Part shown: positions 45,177-54,377 of the stretch, in pieces
Layout of the letters: every line of letters starts with the position of its first letter
Numbering within the stretch: position 1 is the first letter of the stretch
Assembly (NCBI RefSeq): GCF_014282275.1
Contig: NZ_VFIA01000017.1
Location: 1-64,000, forward strand
DNA from: Spirosoma utsteinense
GTDB lineage: Bacteria > Bacteroidota > Bacteroidia > Cytophagales > Spirosomataceae
Direction: 5' to 3'
Length of the DNA: 64,000 nucleotides
The notes under the pieces: generated by a model
Told to the model about the DNA's origin: nothing
The model's database searches: none
The model's input: the letters and a program-made list of their open reading frames with translations, nothing else
Program-made: the position numbers and the translations under genes

Positions 45177-46376
45177 ATGAAAAAAAGTCTGTTACCTCTC
45201 GCCATTGGGGGCTTCGGTATCGGCATGACCGAGTTTGTCATCATGGGCATATTGCCCGATGTGGCCAGTTCCCTCCAAATTTCTATTCCCGTTGCTGGTC
45301 ATCTGATTTCGTCCTATGCACTGGGTGTGGTGCTGGGCGCTCCTTTGCTGGTTGGTATTGCCGGGAATTATCCGCCTAAGAAAATTCTGCTGGGTCTGAT
45401 GGCTCTGTTTACGTTTTGCAATGCGTTGTCAGCCTTCGCACCCAATTATGAAATCATGATGCTTACCCGCCTGTTGTCCGGGTTGCCGCATGGGGCGTTT
45501 TTTGGTGTCGGGGCTGTAGTTGCCAGTCGGTTGGCGGGTAAAGGAAAAGAAGCCTATGCCATTTCGATGATGTTTGCCGGACTTACCGTGGCCAATATCA
45601 TTGGCGTGCCACTGGGTACTTATATTGGCCACACGATGAGTTGGCGCATAACGTTTATCATCATTGCCGCTGTGGGCCTGGCTACTATGTTTTGTATCCA
45701 GAAACTGCTTCCAGTGATGCCGGTGGTGGGGGAATCCAATCTGCGCAAAGACCTGAAACTTTTTGCGCGGGTAGAGCCCTGGCTTATTCTGGGTATTACG
45801 GCCATCGGCACCGGCGGTTTGTTTGCCTGGTTCAGCTACATCGCTCCCCTTTTGACCGAAGTAGCTCATTTTGGCAGCAGCCAGATTACCTGGATACTGA
45901 TTCTGGCGGGTCTGGGCATGGCAACCGGTAACCTGATCTCTGGCCGAACCGCCGACCTGATTTCACCCAGTAAAGCAACGGCGCTATTTTTATTGCTGAT
46001 GACCTTTAGCCTGATCGGTGTCTATTTTGTGGCTCAGTATCAAATACCGTTGCTGATCATGACCTTCATTACCGGTGCCATTGCATTCTCGCTGGGCGCA
46101 CCGATACAGATTTTAATGATCCGGGCGGCAAAGGGCTCCGAAATGCTGGCGTCGTCGGTTAGTCAGGCCGGATTTAACATGGGCAACGCGCTGGGTGCTT
46201 ACCTGGGCGGATTGCCGATTGCCGCTGGCCTGGGTTATGCCTCGCCTGAGTGGGTGGGCGCTGCGCTGGCCTTTGCCGGTTTTCTGCTGGCTATGGTTGT
46301 CTACTTCCGGCAGAAAGAAAAAGGCGTTACAGAAAAAGAAGAAGTTTCCAGTTATGAACTGGTTGCCGAACAGTAG
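45177..46376 (+). CDS. MFS transporter, DHA1 family (AraJ/drug-efflux-like)
   Basis: A 399-residue inner-membrane transporter with 12 predicted helices. The N-terminus GGFGIGMTEFVIMGILPDVA and the helix-4 motif RLLSGLPHGAFFGVGAVVAS are typical of AraJ/sugar-efflux and chloramphenicol-resistance type DHA1 proteins, which export small molecules by proton antiport. The usual motif A between helices 2 and 3 is reduced to GNYPPKK. The charged C-terminal tail is cytosolic. The substrate is unknown. It stands alone. Confidence 0.9.
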   Translation: MKKSLLPLAIGGFGIGMTEFVIMGILPDVASSLQISIPVAGHLISSYALGVVLGAPLLVGIAGNYPPKKILLGLMALFTFCNALSAFAPNYEIMMLTRLLSGLPHGAFFGVGAVVASRLAGKGKEAYAISMMFAGLTVANIIGVPLGTYIGHTMSWRITFIIIAAVGLATMFCIQKLLPVMPVVGESNLRKDLKLFARVEPWLILGITAIGTGGLFAWFSYIAPLLTEVAHFGSSQITWILILAGLGMATGNLISGRTADLISPSKATALFLLLMTFSLIGVYFVAQYQIPLLIMTFITGAIAFSLGAPIQILMIRAAKGSEMLASSVSQAGFNMGNALGAYLGGLPIAAGLGYASPEWVGAALAFAGFLLAMVVYFRQKEKGVTEKEEVSSYELVAEQ

Positions 46377-46396
46377 GCGAGTGCTGGATTTTTCCT

Positions 46397-46438
46397 GTGA
46401 GTAATGCTGATGGACAAGTTTCCCTTAGCATTACTCAC
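46397..46438. terminator. 12-bp hairpin after the MFS gene
   Basis: GTGAGTAATGCT (46397-46408) pairs exactly with 46427-46438 across an 18-nt loop. There is no clear U tract. It sits between convergent genes. Confidence 0.5.
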
Positions 46439-46529
46439 TCAACCCAGGCTTACCCCATTGCGCCGGTTTGCCGATTTGCTCTGGCTACCCTGCCACTTAC
46501 GACTTACTGACTACTACGACTTTTTTTCC

Positions 46530-48059
46530 TCACAGCCTCATCAGCGCCACGTACGTTTCCAGACCGTCCCACAGGTTCTGGATGCGAAGGTTTTCGTTTT
46601 CGGCGTGCTGGTTATTGTCGTGGTTGGCAATAGGAACAGTAATCGTCGGCGTTTTCAGAATCTGGTCGAACAGGTACAGGGGCAAACTTCCACCCAGGCT
46701 TGGTTGTAACACAATATCGCCTTTCACTGTCGACTGAACCGCTTTGGCAACGGTCTGCGCAATTGGCAAATTCATGGGCGTCCGCTGGGCGTTGTAGCCC
46801 GATTTGGCAACGATCCGGGCAATTTTTGGATACCTGGCCCGCTCTTCGTCGGTTATACTTTCTGCTTGTGTGACGTAGTATCCCTGTGCTTTAACGTGAT
46901 CGATTACTTTCTGGACCTGCCGCTGGGCGTCGTTCCCCAGTACCAGCCGGAGGTCGAGCGCTGCCGTTGCCGAGATGGGAATGACGTTGGCCGCCAGTTT
47001 ACCGACATTAGCGCTCGAGAAGCCGTTGATATTCAACGATGGCCGCATGAGCAGGTCGGCCAGGGTTTTACCACCCCCTTCGGCTTTGGTAAAGCCCAAC
47101 TCCTGACGTAGCTGCTCGTCGACCGCCGGTATCCGGGCCAATGCCTGTTTTTCCAGATCGGTCAGTGGGGTTACATCGTCGTAGAAACCCTTGATGAGCA
47201 CGTTTCCATCATCGTCTTTCATCGATGACAGCAGCTTTGCCAGCATCATAGCCGGGTTGGGAGCCCAGTTACCATAGTGGCCGCTATGAAGGGGGCGTTT
47301 GGAAGCATATACCTTTAGCTCCATATTCACGTCGCCCCGCACCCCAAAAAGCACCTGTTTACGGCCTGTCTGATGCACAGGCCCGTCGCAGATGATCCAT
47401 AGGTCGCTTTTCAATTTTTCTTTGTGCCGTTCCAGAATCTCGTTCAAGTGAGTGGAACCCGCTTCCTCCTCCCCTTCAAAGAAGAACTTGAGGTTGGCGG
47501 TAGGCTTGCTATTCATGTTCTTCAGCGCATCGTAAGCGGCCAGAATGGTGAAGACCCCTGCCTTGTCGTCGGAGGTGCTGCGGCCATACAAACGCCAGTT
47601 CGGGTTGATGGGGTCGCCAGCTTTAGGCATGGCTACCGGCTGTCCGCCCGCATCCAGTGCGTCGCTATACAAGGCTGGTTCGAACGGTTTGAGGCCATCG
47701 GCCCATTGATTGGGATTCACCGGCTGACCATCGTAATGCGCGTAGAACACGATGGTTTTGGTAGCGCCGGGCACCCTGACTTCGCCATAAACGGCTGGCG
47801 GTACGCCTTTGGTCCGGCCTTCGAGCAATTGCGGCTCTATACCGCGTCGCTTCAGCATATCGGCTATGTAAGCAGCTGTTTTCTGAATGCCTGCGGTGTC
47901 ATACACAACATTCGGTATGGCGAGCAGGCCTAAAAACTCATCCATCAGTTTCCGTTCGTTCTGCTGGCGGTACGTGCGGGTTTTCAGCGTAAGTTCGCTC
48001 TGGGCGTGTACTTTACCCACAATGAATAAAGTAATAAGAAGTAAAGCGGTGTTCCTCAT
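46530..48059 (-). CDS. Secreted M20/M25/M40 family metallopeptidase
   Basis: A 509-residue exported dizinc hydrolase. The start at MRNTALLLITLFIVG gives a signal peptide (cut near VHAQ); the ATG 33 codons upstream adds an unrelated stretch. Metal ligands are H and D in FYAHYDGQP, D in GRSTSDDKAG, the catalytic/ligand pair in FEGEEEAGS, and a C-terminal His in IANHDNNQHAENE. The fold has an inserted dimerisation domain at about 215-385. Relatives cleave dipeptides or acylated amino acids; the substrate is unknown. It is divergent from the SPFH gene. Confidence 0.9.
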   Translation of the reverse strand: MRNTALLLITLFIVGKVHAQSELTLKTRTYRQQNERKLMDEFLGLLAIPNVVYDTAGIQKTAAYIADMLKRRGIEPQLLEGRTKGVPPAVYGEVRVPGATKTIVFYAHYDGQPVNPNQWADGLKPFEPALYSDALDAGGQPVAMPKAGDPINPNWRLYGRSTSDDKAGVFTILAAYDALKNMNSKPTANLKFFFEGEEEAGSTHLNEILERHKEKLKSDLWIICDGPVHQTGRKQVLFGVRGDVNMELKVYASKRPLHSGHYGNWAPNPAMMLAKLLSSMKDDDGNVLIKGFYDDVTPLTDLEKQALARIPAVDEQLRQELGFTKAEGGGKTLADLLMRPSLNINGFSSANVGKLAANVIPISATAALDLRLVLGNDAQRQVQKVIDHVKAQGYYVTQAESITDEERARYPKIARIVAKSGYNAQRTPMNLPIAQTVAKAVQSTVKGDIVLQPSLGGSLPLYLFDQILKTPTITVPIANHDNNQHAENENLRIQNLWDGLETYVALMRL

Positions 48060-48226
48060 GTATCGTATCCAGGTTGAAACCGAATGTACACACTCAGGGC
48101 CATGATTCGACATAATACCCTTAAAAAAAGCCCCTACTACAGATTCACGACCGGTCATCCGGTTTTATAAGGCGGTGTCCAAAAAAGGACGTAGGTTGGC
48201 ATTACCATCCTAAACTAAATTGTACA

Positions 48227-49189
48227 ATGATTCTTACGGTTGTTTTCCTGGTACTGGGATTACTAGTTCTCTTCCTGTCTATTGCCATTGTTCAGCAGGG
48301 CACAGTAGCGGTCATAACTATTTTCGGGAAGTATACCCGCGTCATGGGTCCGGGCCTGAATTTCAAGATCCCGTTCGTTGAAATGATCTACCGGCGTATT
48401 TCGATCCAGAACCGATCCGTTGAGCTGGCTTTTCAGGCCATCACGGCCGATCAGGCCAACGTAAATTTCAAGGCGATGCTGGTGTATTCGGTGCTGAACC
48501 AGGGCGAAGAGACGATCAAGAATGTGGCGTTTAAATTCATCGATGAAGCCTCCTTCATGCAGGCCCTTATCCGAACCATCGAAGGCTCGATCCGTAGCTT
48601 TGTAGCCACCAAACGACAGTCCGAAATTCTGGCCCTACGCTCTGAAATCATCGAACACGTGAAGTACCAGCTCGATACACTGCTGGAGAGTTGGGGCTAT
48701 CACCTGACCGACCTGCAACTGAACGACATTGCGTTCGACGAGGTCATTATGCGTTCGATGGCGCAGGTGGTAGCATCGTCGAACCTGAAAGCTGCCGCCG
48801 AGAACGAAGGTCAGGCACTGCTGATTACGAAAACGAAAGCCGCCGAAGCCGAAGGAAACGCCATAAAGATCTCCGCCGAAGCCGAAAAAACGGCGGCCCA
48901 GCTTCGTGGGCAAGGTGTGGCACTGTTCCGCGAAGAAGTGGCAAAAGGTATGGCCGAATCAGCTAAAGTAATGAACGAAGCTGACCTTGACGCGTCGCTG
49001 ATTCTGTTCTCGATCTGGACCGAAGCGGTGAAGCACTTTGCCGAAAATAGCAAAGGCAACGTTATTTTTCTGGATGGCTCAACCGATGGTATGGAGAAAA
49101 CGATGAAGCAGCTTCTGGCGATAGAAAAGCTCAATAAAGTACCCGAAGTAGCTTCCCTCACTAACCCGGCCACATCCCGCAACACCTGA
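48227..49189 (+). CDS. SPFH/band-7 (stomatin/prohibitin-like) membrane protein
   Basis: A 320-residue membrane-anchored protein: one N-terminal helix (2-24), then the SPFH domain (VQQGTVAVITIFGKYTRVMGPGLNFKIPF, quoted in part: GKYTRVMGPGLNFKIPF), and an Ala/Glu-rich coiled coil at about 195-245 (KAAEAEGNAIKISAEAEKTA). Such proteins form large rings or microdomains at the inner membrane and act as scaffolds for proteases or secretion. No NfeD partner is adjacent. A large-loop terminator follows. Confidence 0.9.
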   Translation: MILTVVFLVLGLLVLFLSIAIVQQGTVAVITIFGKYTRVMGPGLNFKIPFVEMIYRRISIQNRSVELAFQAITADQANVNFKAMLVYSVLNQGEETIKNVAFKFIDEASFMQALIRTIEGSIRSFVATKRQSEILALRSEIIEHVKYQLDTLLESWGYHLTDLQLNDIAFDEVIMRSMAQVVASSNLKAAAENEGQALLITKTKAAEAEGNAIKISAEAEKTAAQLRGQGVALFREEVAKGMAESAKVMNEADLDASLILFSIWTEAVKHFAENSKGNVIFLDGSTDGMEKTMKQLLAIEKLNKVPEVASLTNPATSRNT

Positions 49190-49205
49190 TCGATGTCCGT
49201 AAGTA

Positions 49206-49264
49206 TATTGACGCAAAAGGGAATTAAGTTGATTTTCATTTCATTTATGCCCCTTTTGCGTCAA
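49206..49264 (+). terminator. Hairpin after the SPFH gene
   Basis: A perfect 15-bp stem (49206-49220 with 49250-49264) with a 29-nt loop. It has no strong U tract, but its position right after the stop suggests termination. Confidence 0.6.
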
Positions 49265-49351
49265 TTATGTACCAGTCTATATATACACAACTGGCAAAAC
49301 GTTTCTATAAACAGTAAGTTTGTGTGCTTAATTTCTATCCGCTAATGAGGC

Positions 49352-49855
49352 ATGGCTTATCCAATGAGCATCAATGATCAGTATCATCGCATTGAAGACG
49401 ATATCCAACAGGCTACGTTTCGGAATGAACTGTCGAAAGCAGGCATAAACCTGATCTATACAGCTACCTGGCTCAAGACACGGCATAGCGATTTCTTTAA
49501 ATCCTTCGGGGTTACCTGGCCTCAGCACAACATTCTCCGTATTCTACGCGGGCAAAAAGGCAACGCAGTTAGCCTTAACACCATTAGAGAGCGTATGATG
49601 GACAAATCATCGAACGTGTCGCGGATCACCGAAAAGCTTCAAAAGAAAAAACTGATCGACTGTCAGCCATCGGCCATTGACAAACGATCGGTCGATGTGA
49701 ACATCACTCAAAAAGGACTTGATTTGCTGGCCAGAATAGAAGAACGAGTCTCAGAAATCAATAATCTTCTCGCTCATCTGGAACCCAGCGAACTCGTATT
49801 ACTCAATATTTTACTCGACAAGGTCAGAAATACAGGCACCCACTTTCCCCAATAA
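49352..49855 (+). CDS. MarR family transcriptional regulator (paralogue)
   Basis: A 167-residue winged-helix regulator similar in layout to the one at 6802: NLIYTATWLKTRHSDFFKSFGVTWPQHNILRILRGQ (quoted in part: WPQHNILRILRGQ), recognition helix SSNVSRITEKLQKKKL and wing signature DKRSVDVNIT. Starts at 49352 or 49364 are both possible. A -7 match TAAGTTTG lies at 49314-49321. Unlike the first copy it has no yceI neighbour; the target is unknown. Confidence 0.88.
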   Translation: MAYPMSINDQYHRIEDDIQQATFRNELSKAGINLIYTATWLKTRHSDFFKSFGVTWPQHNILRILRGQKGNAVSLNTIRERMMDKSSNVSRITEKLQKKKLIDCQPSAIDKRSVDVNITQKGLDLLARIEERVSEINNLLAHLEPSELVLLNILLDKVRNTGTHFPQ

Positions 49856-50217
49856 GACAAGTCCAGCTTCTCGGATTTATCCACGTACGTACACCTTCTC
49901 TGAATAAGCCCGACTGTACTCCCTGACAGATACGTATTACCCTCAGGCCTCAGCGAAAGCTACCTGTACCGCCAGAACATTACTGCGTTACAAACTTCCT
50001 CGGCAGGTAGTTAGTAGTACATACACCTATAATTTCCCGTATCGTTACTAATAGCCAATCAACCCGGAAGGTGAACGAAAGCATAGATTCATCTTATTCT
50101 CCGTATTTATTCATTTTAACCGGTGCCTTCCGCCATCCTGGCTAACTATACGCTAACATTGTTCGCCGTTTACAGGTTGTAATTTGTAGTTCGGTCTATT
50201 ATACCACCAAATCAACA
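49856..50217. other. Intergenic region, nothing recognised
   Basis: These 362 bases between the MarR and universal stress genes hold no convincing ORF, hairpin or full promoter match. The promoter of the universal stress gene is expected here, but no TAnnTTTG is seen close to its ATG. Confidence 0.5.
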
Positions 50218-50952
50218 ATGACTAACCTGCTTTTCCCCACGGACTTTTCGTCCAACAATGCTACTGCTCTGAGCTGGGCACGGCTTTTTGCGCGCAAAAC
50301 CGGCGCGACAATTACCTTACTGCATGTGTTTCAACCCATGATACCCGATTCGACCCTGCCAACGCTCGGCGATCCAGGAATGGGTATTGCCGCTTCGCAG
50401 GAAATTGAAGAAATCAGCCGACAGCGATTGACCGAACTCGCAGCCGAATTGCAGGAGCAGGGACTATCCGTTTTAACCGACTGGCGCATTGGTTCGGCCG
50501 AAGACGAAATTCTGGAGGTAGCCCGTGCCAGTAGCGCCGATCTGATCATCATGGGCCGTTCTGACCTGAGCTCGTTTTTCGACCGGCTGGCGGGCAGCGC
50601 CGTCTCCGACGTGGCAGGCGAAGCTCTTTGCCCGGTTCTGGTGGTACCCACGCGTACTATTGGCGACCAGACGGTTACTATACCCGCACAGGTACGGACA
50701 ATTGCCTATGCCATGCAGTCACGAACTACGCAAAGCGATGTATCGGCCCAGACAGACTCGCTGGTGGAGGCCTTCGATGCTACGTTGACGGTTCTGACCG
50801 ACGACCGGCTGGAAAACGCTACGGCCGACCTGATCGTGATGCAGCTTTATCCACAGTCGGGTTTTCTGGACAATCTGCTCCACCCCAACCGGACTACCGC
50901 ACTGGTCGAAAAATCCGATATTCCTGTGCTGGTCTATCCAACACCCAAGTAG
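50218..50952 (+). CDS. Universal stress protein, two-domain
   Basis: A 244-residue cytosolic protein with two UspA domains. The first is complete (LLFPTDFSSNNATALSWARLFA at the start, quoted in part: LLFPTDFSSNNATALSWA; DLIIMGRSDLSSFFDRLAGS with the nucleotide-binding loop), the second (about 150-244) is degenerate, ending in IPVLVYPTPK. Usp proteins accumulate under starvation or stress. A paralogue follows after 133 bp, separated by a terminator. Confidence 0.9.
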   Translation: MTNLLFPTDFSSNNATALSWARLFARKTGATITLLHVFQPMIPDSTLPTLGDPGMGIAASQEIEEISRQRLTELAAELQEQGLSVLTDWRIGSAEDEILEVARASSADLIIMGRSDLSSFFDRLAGSAVSDVAGEALCPVLVVPTRTIGDQTVTIPAQVRTIAYAMQSRTTQSDVSAQTDSLVEAFDATLTVLTDDRLENATADLIVMQLYPQSGFLDNLLHPNRTTALVEKSDIPVLVYPTPK

Positions 50953-51017
50953 CGGACAGGGACGAATGCGTCCTGTGTGCCTGTGTGAACAGGTCCCTAC
51001 AACTGATAATAAATAGA

Positions 51018-51053
51018 CAACAGGCTGTCTGGGTAGACTGGCCTGTTGTTTTT
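51018..51053 (+). terminator. Intrinsic terminator between the two universal stress genes
   Basis: An 8-bp stem CAACAGGC/GCCTGTTG (51018-51025 with 51041-51048), then TTTTT. It makes the two Usp genes separate transcripts or attenuates read-through. Confidence 0.7.
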
Positions 51054-51085
51054 GTTTTACCGCTTAAGGCAAACTTTCCACCATC

Positions 51086-51943
51086 ATGAAAACCATCCTC
51101 TTTCCAACCGATTTTAGCCAGTCAACGGTTGCTGCGCTCAACTGGGCCCGCTTGTTCGCCCGGCAGTATAACGCAACCCTGGTCGTAGTACACGTACAGC
51201 AACTGGCTATTCCCGACACAACATTGCCCGTTGCAGGCGAATTGGGTATGGGTTCCAGTGCCAGTCTGGATCTGGAACCCATCAGCCACGACCAGTTGAC
51301 CAAACTGGCCCATCAGCTACAAGCAGAAGGCATCAACTGCCAGACCGACTTATTGAGGGGGGCAGTTAAAGAAGCGATTTTGTCGGCAGCTGACACCTAC
51401 AACGCCGATCTGATCATTACGGGGCGCGGTCATTTGACGAATTTCTTCGATCGAATTGTCGGGACCGCAGCGACCAGCGTAGCCCGGGGAGCCAACTGTC
51501 CGGTGCTGGTCGTTCCCGCCCGGGAAACTGAAGCGGCCGGGCATCTGGCCCAGCTACAAACAATTGTGTTTACTACACCATTGGAGTTCGACCAGCAGGA
51601 AACGTTTGGTCAGGTAGTGGAAATAGCCAACACCTTTGGGGCGACGCTACGGGTTTTGCGGGTACAAGCCGAAAACCAACCTAATATCAATGCCGACGAG
51701 CCACTGCTTCAGCAGTTACAGGAAGCGTACGGGACTGCTCCCCTGCCGGTCGACACTGTTGATGCCCGTACGGTAAGCGGTGGTATTGAGACCTACTTAA
51801 CCACTCACCCCGCCGACCTGCTCGTGATGACTACCCGTGAACGGGACTTTCTTTCCGGACTGTTGAATCCAAGCCTGACCGACCGGATGCTAACGCACCT
51901 TCATATACCCGTCCTGGTTTTTCATGCAGAAACGGTTTTATAG
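51086..51943 (+). CDS. Universal stress protein, two-domain (paralogue)
   Basis: A 285-residue paralogue of the preceding gene with two UspA domains. Domain 1: ILFPTDFSQSTVAALNWARLF, then ADLIITGRGHLTNFFDRIVGTAATSV, which contains the G-rich nucleotide loop. Domain 2 starts near 155 and ends with DLLVMTTRERDFLSGLLNPSLTDRM. It is slightly better conserved than the first copy in domain 2. The pair reflects a tandem duplication. The stress signal is unknown. Confidence 0.9.
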   Translation: MKTILFPTDFSQSTVAALNWARLFARQYNATLVVVHVQQLAIPDTTLPVAGELGMGSSASLDLEPISHDQLTKLAHQLQAEGINCQTDLLRGAVKEAILSAADTYNADLIITGRGHLTNFFDRIVGTAATSVARGANCPVLVVPARETEAAGHLAQLQTIVFTTPLEFDQQETFGQVVEIANTFGATLRVLRVQAENQPNINADEPLLQQLQEAYGTAPLPVDTVDARTVSGGIETYLTTHPADLLVMTTRERDFLSGLLNPSLTDRMLTHLHIPVLVFHAETVL

Positions 51944-51989
51944 CCTGAGGGAGTCTGGTATGCATTGCCCAGATTCACCTTATAATGGC

Positions 51990-52295
51990 TTACGATCGTT
52001 CTTCCTCGCGAAACAGCTTTACGTCGGCCCAGAAGGTGCCGAACGGAACGACAGAAGCGACCAGGGCCAGCAAGGTTTTTTTTATTGACCAGTCTTTTTC
52101 GATTTTCACCTGAACAACGGCCAGTACATACAGTACGAACAGCAATCCATGTACCATGCCAAATACTTTGTTGGGACCAGGCGTTCCAAAAGCGTATTTC
52201 AGTGGCATCGTCACAAAAAGCAGAATTAGAAAGGAAACGCCTTCGGTAAAGGCCAGAAGCCGTAAACGGCCCAGCTGGGTGCTGAGTAAATTCAT
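51990..52295 (-). CDS. DUF3817 small membrane protein
   Basis: A 101-residue integral membrane protein with three or four helices. The family pattern is clear: LGRLRLLAFTEGVSFLILLF, MPLKYAFGTPGPNKVFGMVHGLLFVLY. The function is unknown. It starts 7 bp after the PaiB-like stop and is probably last in the GNAT-PaiB-DUF3817 operon. Confidence 0.9.
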   Translation of the reverse strand: MNLLSTQLGRLRLLAFTEGVSFLILLFVTMPLKYAFGTPGPNKVFGMVHGLLFVLYVLAVVQVKIEKDWSIKKTLLALVASVVPFGTFWADVKLFREEERS

Positions 52296-52302
52296 AGTAT
52301 AA

Positions 52303-52923
52303 TTACCGTCGTTTGATCATTTCTTCTGCAACCCGATTTGCATTGAAGTCGTTCTGCTGCGTCAAGGCATCGACGATAGCTGCGTGATTTTTGTCATCGC
52401 GGTTCTGGCTCAGTTTGGCTGCTCCCTGAATAGTGCCGATCTGCATCGAGAAAGCTACGACGCCCCGCATTTCTTTTCGGACATACGCTTCGGTCATACT
52501 CGCTACTGATACCGGACACCGGGAATCAACCTCATACCGATCCACCTGTTGTCGCAGTAACTCCAGGGTTTCATCGCTGTCGAGCAAGCGGGTTAGGCCG
52601 GTGACCTGTACGGACAGGTAGTTCCAGGTTGGCACATTGACGTGGTCGTACCAGGACGAAGAAATATAGGCATGCGGTCCCGAAAAAACGGCCAGTGCCG
52701 GTGTTTCGCTACCCAGCCGTTTCGACTGCGGGTTTGCTTTTGCCAGATGACCAACCAGTTGCCATTCACCCCTTGCATCAGTATGAAGCTCGATGGGCAG
52801 ATGCGTGGCCAGGGGGGCTTCGTTGGTGGAGCCGTTGGCGACCAGCAGCGCAAACGGATTGTCACGAATAAACTGGTACAATACAGTACGGTCGGTCTCC
52901 TGAAATTGGTTGGGTATGTACAT
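52303..52923 (-). CDS. PaiB family FMN-binding protein
   Basis: A 206-residue split-barrel flavin-binding protein: MYIPNQFQETD at the start, NPFALLVANGSTNEAPLATHLPI and HAYISSSWYDHVNVPTWNYLSV. B. subtilis PaiB is described as a negative transcriptional regulator, but the fold is a flavin-binding one and DNA binding is not evident here. A GNAT gene lies 38 bp upstream, as paiA does before paiB, and DUF3817 follows after 7 bp. Confidence 0.92.
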   Translation of the reverse strand: MYIPNQFQETDRTVLYQFIRDNPFALLVANGSTNEAPLATHLPIELHTDARGEWQLVGHLAKANPQSKRLGSETPALAVFSGPHAYISSSWYDHVNVPTWNYLSVQVTGLTRLLDSDETLELLRQQVDRYEVDSRCPVSVASMTEAYVRKEMRGVVAFSMQIGTIQGAAKLSQNRDDKNHAAIVDALTQQNDFNANRVAEEMIKRR

Positions 52924-52961
52924 AACTGACTGGTAAGCAAGCTAACATAAGGGGAAACTGT

Positions 52962-53417
52962 TCAAACGCCTTTTGGCTCCCGCGACATGAAGTATAAATC
53001 GAGGCCGGGTGCCCAGTGATCTGGCTTGGCGTAGTGGAGCGTGAAGTCGAACTTCTCGAAGAACCGGTACGCAACCTGCGACGTTTCGCACTCAATCAAG
53101 TTCACCGCTGGATGCGTCGAAATCTGGTTCAGAACATGTCGTAGCAGCGCACTGCCCACCCCTGATCCCCGCCGGTAAGGGTCGGCCAGAATCCAGCAGA
53201 TTCGGGCTACGTTACCTTCCCGGATCAGGTAGTACCCACAGGCACCGGCCACCTCGCCCTCGTACTCAGCCACAAAATACGGATCGGTATTGACTGGCAG
53301 AAAGGTCGCATAGGCATCAATTTCATTCTGTCCGAATGATTCAGGTATGTTTTTCCGGAAGATGGCCAATAATGGGTCGGCATCACCGGGCCTATACGGT
53401 CTTATATGCATGTTCAT
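52962..53417 (-). CDS. GNAT acetyltransferase, PaiA-like position
   Basis: A 151-residue acetyltransferase with IRPYRPGDADPLLAIF, VAGACGYYL, the acetyl-CoA loop DPYRRGSGVGSALLRHVL at about 80-97 and a C-terminal YRFFEKFDF. Starts at 53417 and 53411 are both possible. It precedes the PaiB-like gene; in B. subtilis PaiA is a polyamine acetyltransferase, so that is one candidate, but similarity to PaiA proper is not shown by the sequence. Confidence 0.85.
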   Translation of the reverse strand: MNMHIRPYRPGDADPLLAIFRKNIPESFGQNEIDAYATFLPVNTDPYFVAEYEGEVAGACGYYLIREGNVARICWILADPYRRGSGVGSALLRHVLNQISTHPAVNLIECETSQVAYRFFEKFDFTLHYAKPDHWAPGLDLYFMSREPKGV

Positions 53418-53519
53418 TTCCTCAGGTCAAGTTGTTGTTGTCTGGTCTGAATACGGGATAACATTCCTCAAAAGAGTACACCCAATAGATGAATCTGTTT
53501 AGGATTACTGGCAGGACGA

Positions 53520-53604
53520 GGTCGGTAGTAGCCTGGACGGCTACGTCCGGGAATGAACTGGGAATAAGCTTACCCGGACGTGGCCGTCCAGGCTACTACC
53601 GACC
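53520..53604. repeat. Long hairpin element A, 32-bp arms
   Basis: Arms 53520-53551 and 53573-53604 pair with a single T.G wobble (53542/53582) around a 21-nt loop. The arm contains CCTGGACGGCTACGTCCGGG, which is nearly identical to the core of the element at 61931-62023. It lies between two genes of the same direction. There is no target-site duplication. Confidence 0.93.
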
Positions 53605-53664
53605 GCCTGGCTGAATGAAACACGGGCCAACGTGAAATCCTACACAGGTTCGATGCCTAAAACT

Positions 53665-54294
53665 TCAGGACTGAAGATAAGCAGGCAAGGCCACAGGCGG
53701 TTCACTCCCGGTGGCCGGAACGGGTGCCAGCCGGACGGTTTGCATTGGAACCACACCCGACCAGGTTGGCAGGTCGGCATCTTCAGGATCGTCGCTGGGG
53801 CCACCCGTACGGACTTTGGCCGACGACTCGGCCAGCGAAAAAGCCAGCACCGTTGTCTTTCGCAGTTCGCTATCGGTGGTCGGGCGCAGGTCGTCCCAGC
53901 GTCCCGGAACAAGGTGATCGGTAATAAGGGCGAGGGCCTCCATTTTTTCGGCCTCCCCGGTCACGGTGCGGGCGGTACCAAACAGAATGACAGACCGGTA
54001 ATTAACCGAGTGATGAAAAGCCGATTTGGCCAGCACCAGTCCGTCGGTCAGCATAACCGAGATACAGACGGTTCCACCCTGCTGAATCTGTCGGATAAAA
54101 TGACTGCCTACCGAGCCGTGTATGTAGATTTCGTCGTTCTTTCGGGCGTGGGCGGTGGGGATAGCCATTGGCTGATCGTTCATCACGTAGCTAACGGTAC
54201 AGAACAAAGCCTCGTCCAGAATGGCATGGACGGTGTCGGCATCATAGTGAGCCCGTTTGGCTAGCCGACTGGGAATGGTACGGGATGTTTGCAT
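53665..54294 (-). CDS. Pyridoxamine 5'-phosphate oxidase-like flavin protein
   Basis: A 209-residue split-barrel FMN protein: RAHYDADTVHAILDEALFCTVSYV at the start (quoted in part: AHYDADTVHAILDEALFC), PMAIPTAHARKNDEIYIHGS and VNYRSVILFGTARTV. The start at 54294 (MQTSRTIP) is preferred; an ATG 7 codons upstream is possible. It is divergent from a MocR-type regulator, an arrangement typical of PdxR-controlled vitamin B6 genes, so it is probably its target. The reaction is not certain. Confidence 0.88.
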   Translation of the reverse strand: MQTSRTIPSRLAKRAHYDADTVHAILDEALFCTVSYVMNDQPMAIPTAHARKNDEIYIHGSVGSHFIRQIQQGGTVCISVMLTDGLVLAKSAFHHSVNYRSVILFGTARTVTGEAEKMEALALITDHLVPGRWDDLRPTTDSELRKTTVLAFSLAESSAKVRTGGPSDDPEDADLPTWSGVVPMQTVRLAPVPATGSEPPVALPAYLQS

Positions 54295-54297
54295 AAG

Positions 54298-54323
54298 TGT
54301 TGCTTTTGGTAGCACAAATGTTG
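54298..54323. promoter_or_regulatory. Candidate MocR/PdxR direct repeat TGTTG-N16-TGTTG
   Basis: TGTTG occurs at 54298-54302 and at 54319-54323, 21 bp (two helical turns) apart, between the divergent PNPOx-like and MocR genes. MocR-type regulators often bind direct repeats so spaced. The short unit makes this a weak call. Confidence 0.35.
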
Positions 54324-54377
54324 TGTTTTACCGGCCTGCCTGAACCATCCAGTTCTCACAAACTAGCTAGTCCGGTT

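Noticed and set aside
53520-53604. MITE with target-site duplication
   Set aside because: No direct repeat flanks the element, and the same holds for 61931-62023 and 38731-38834.
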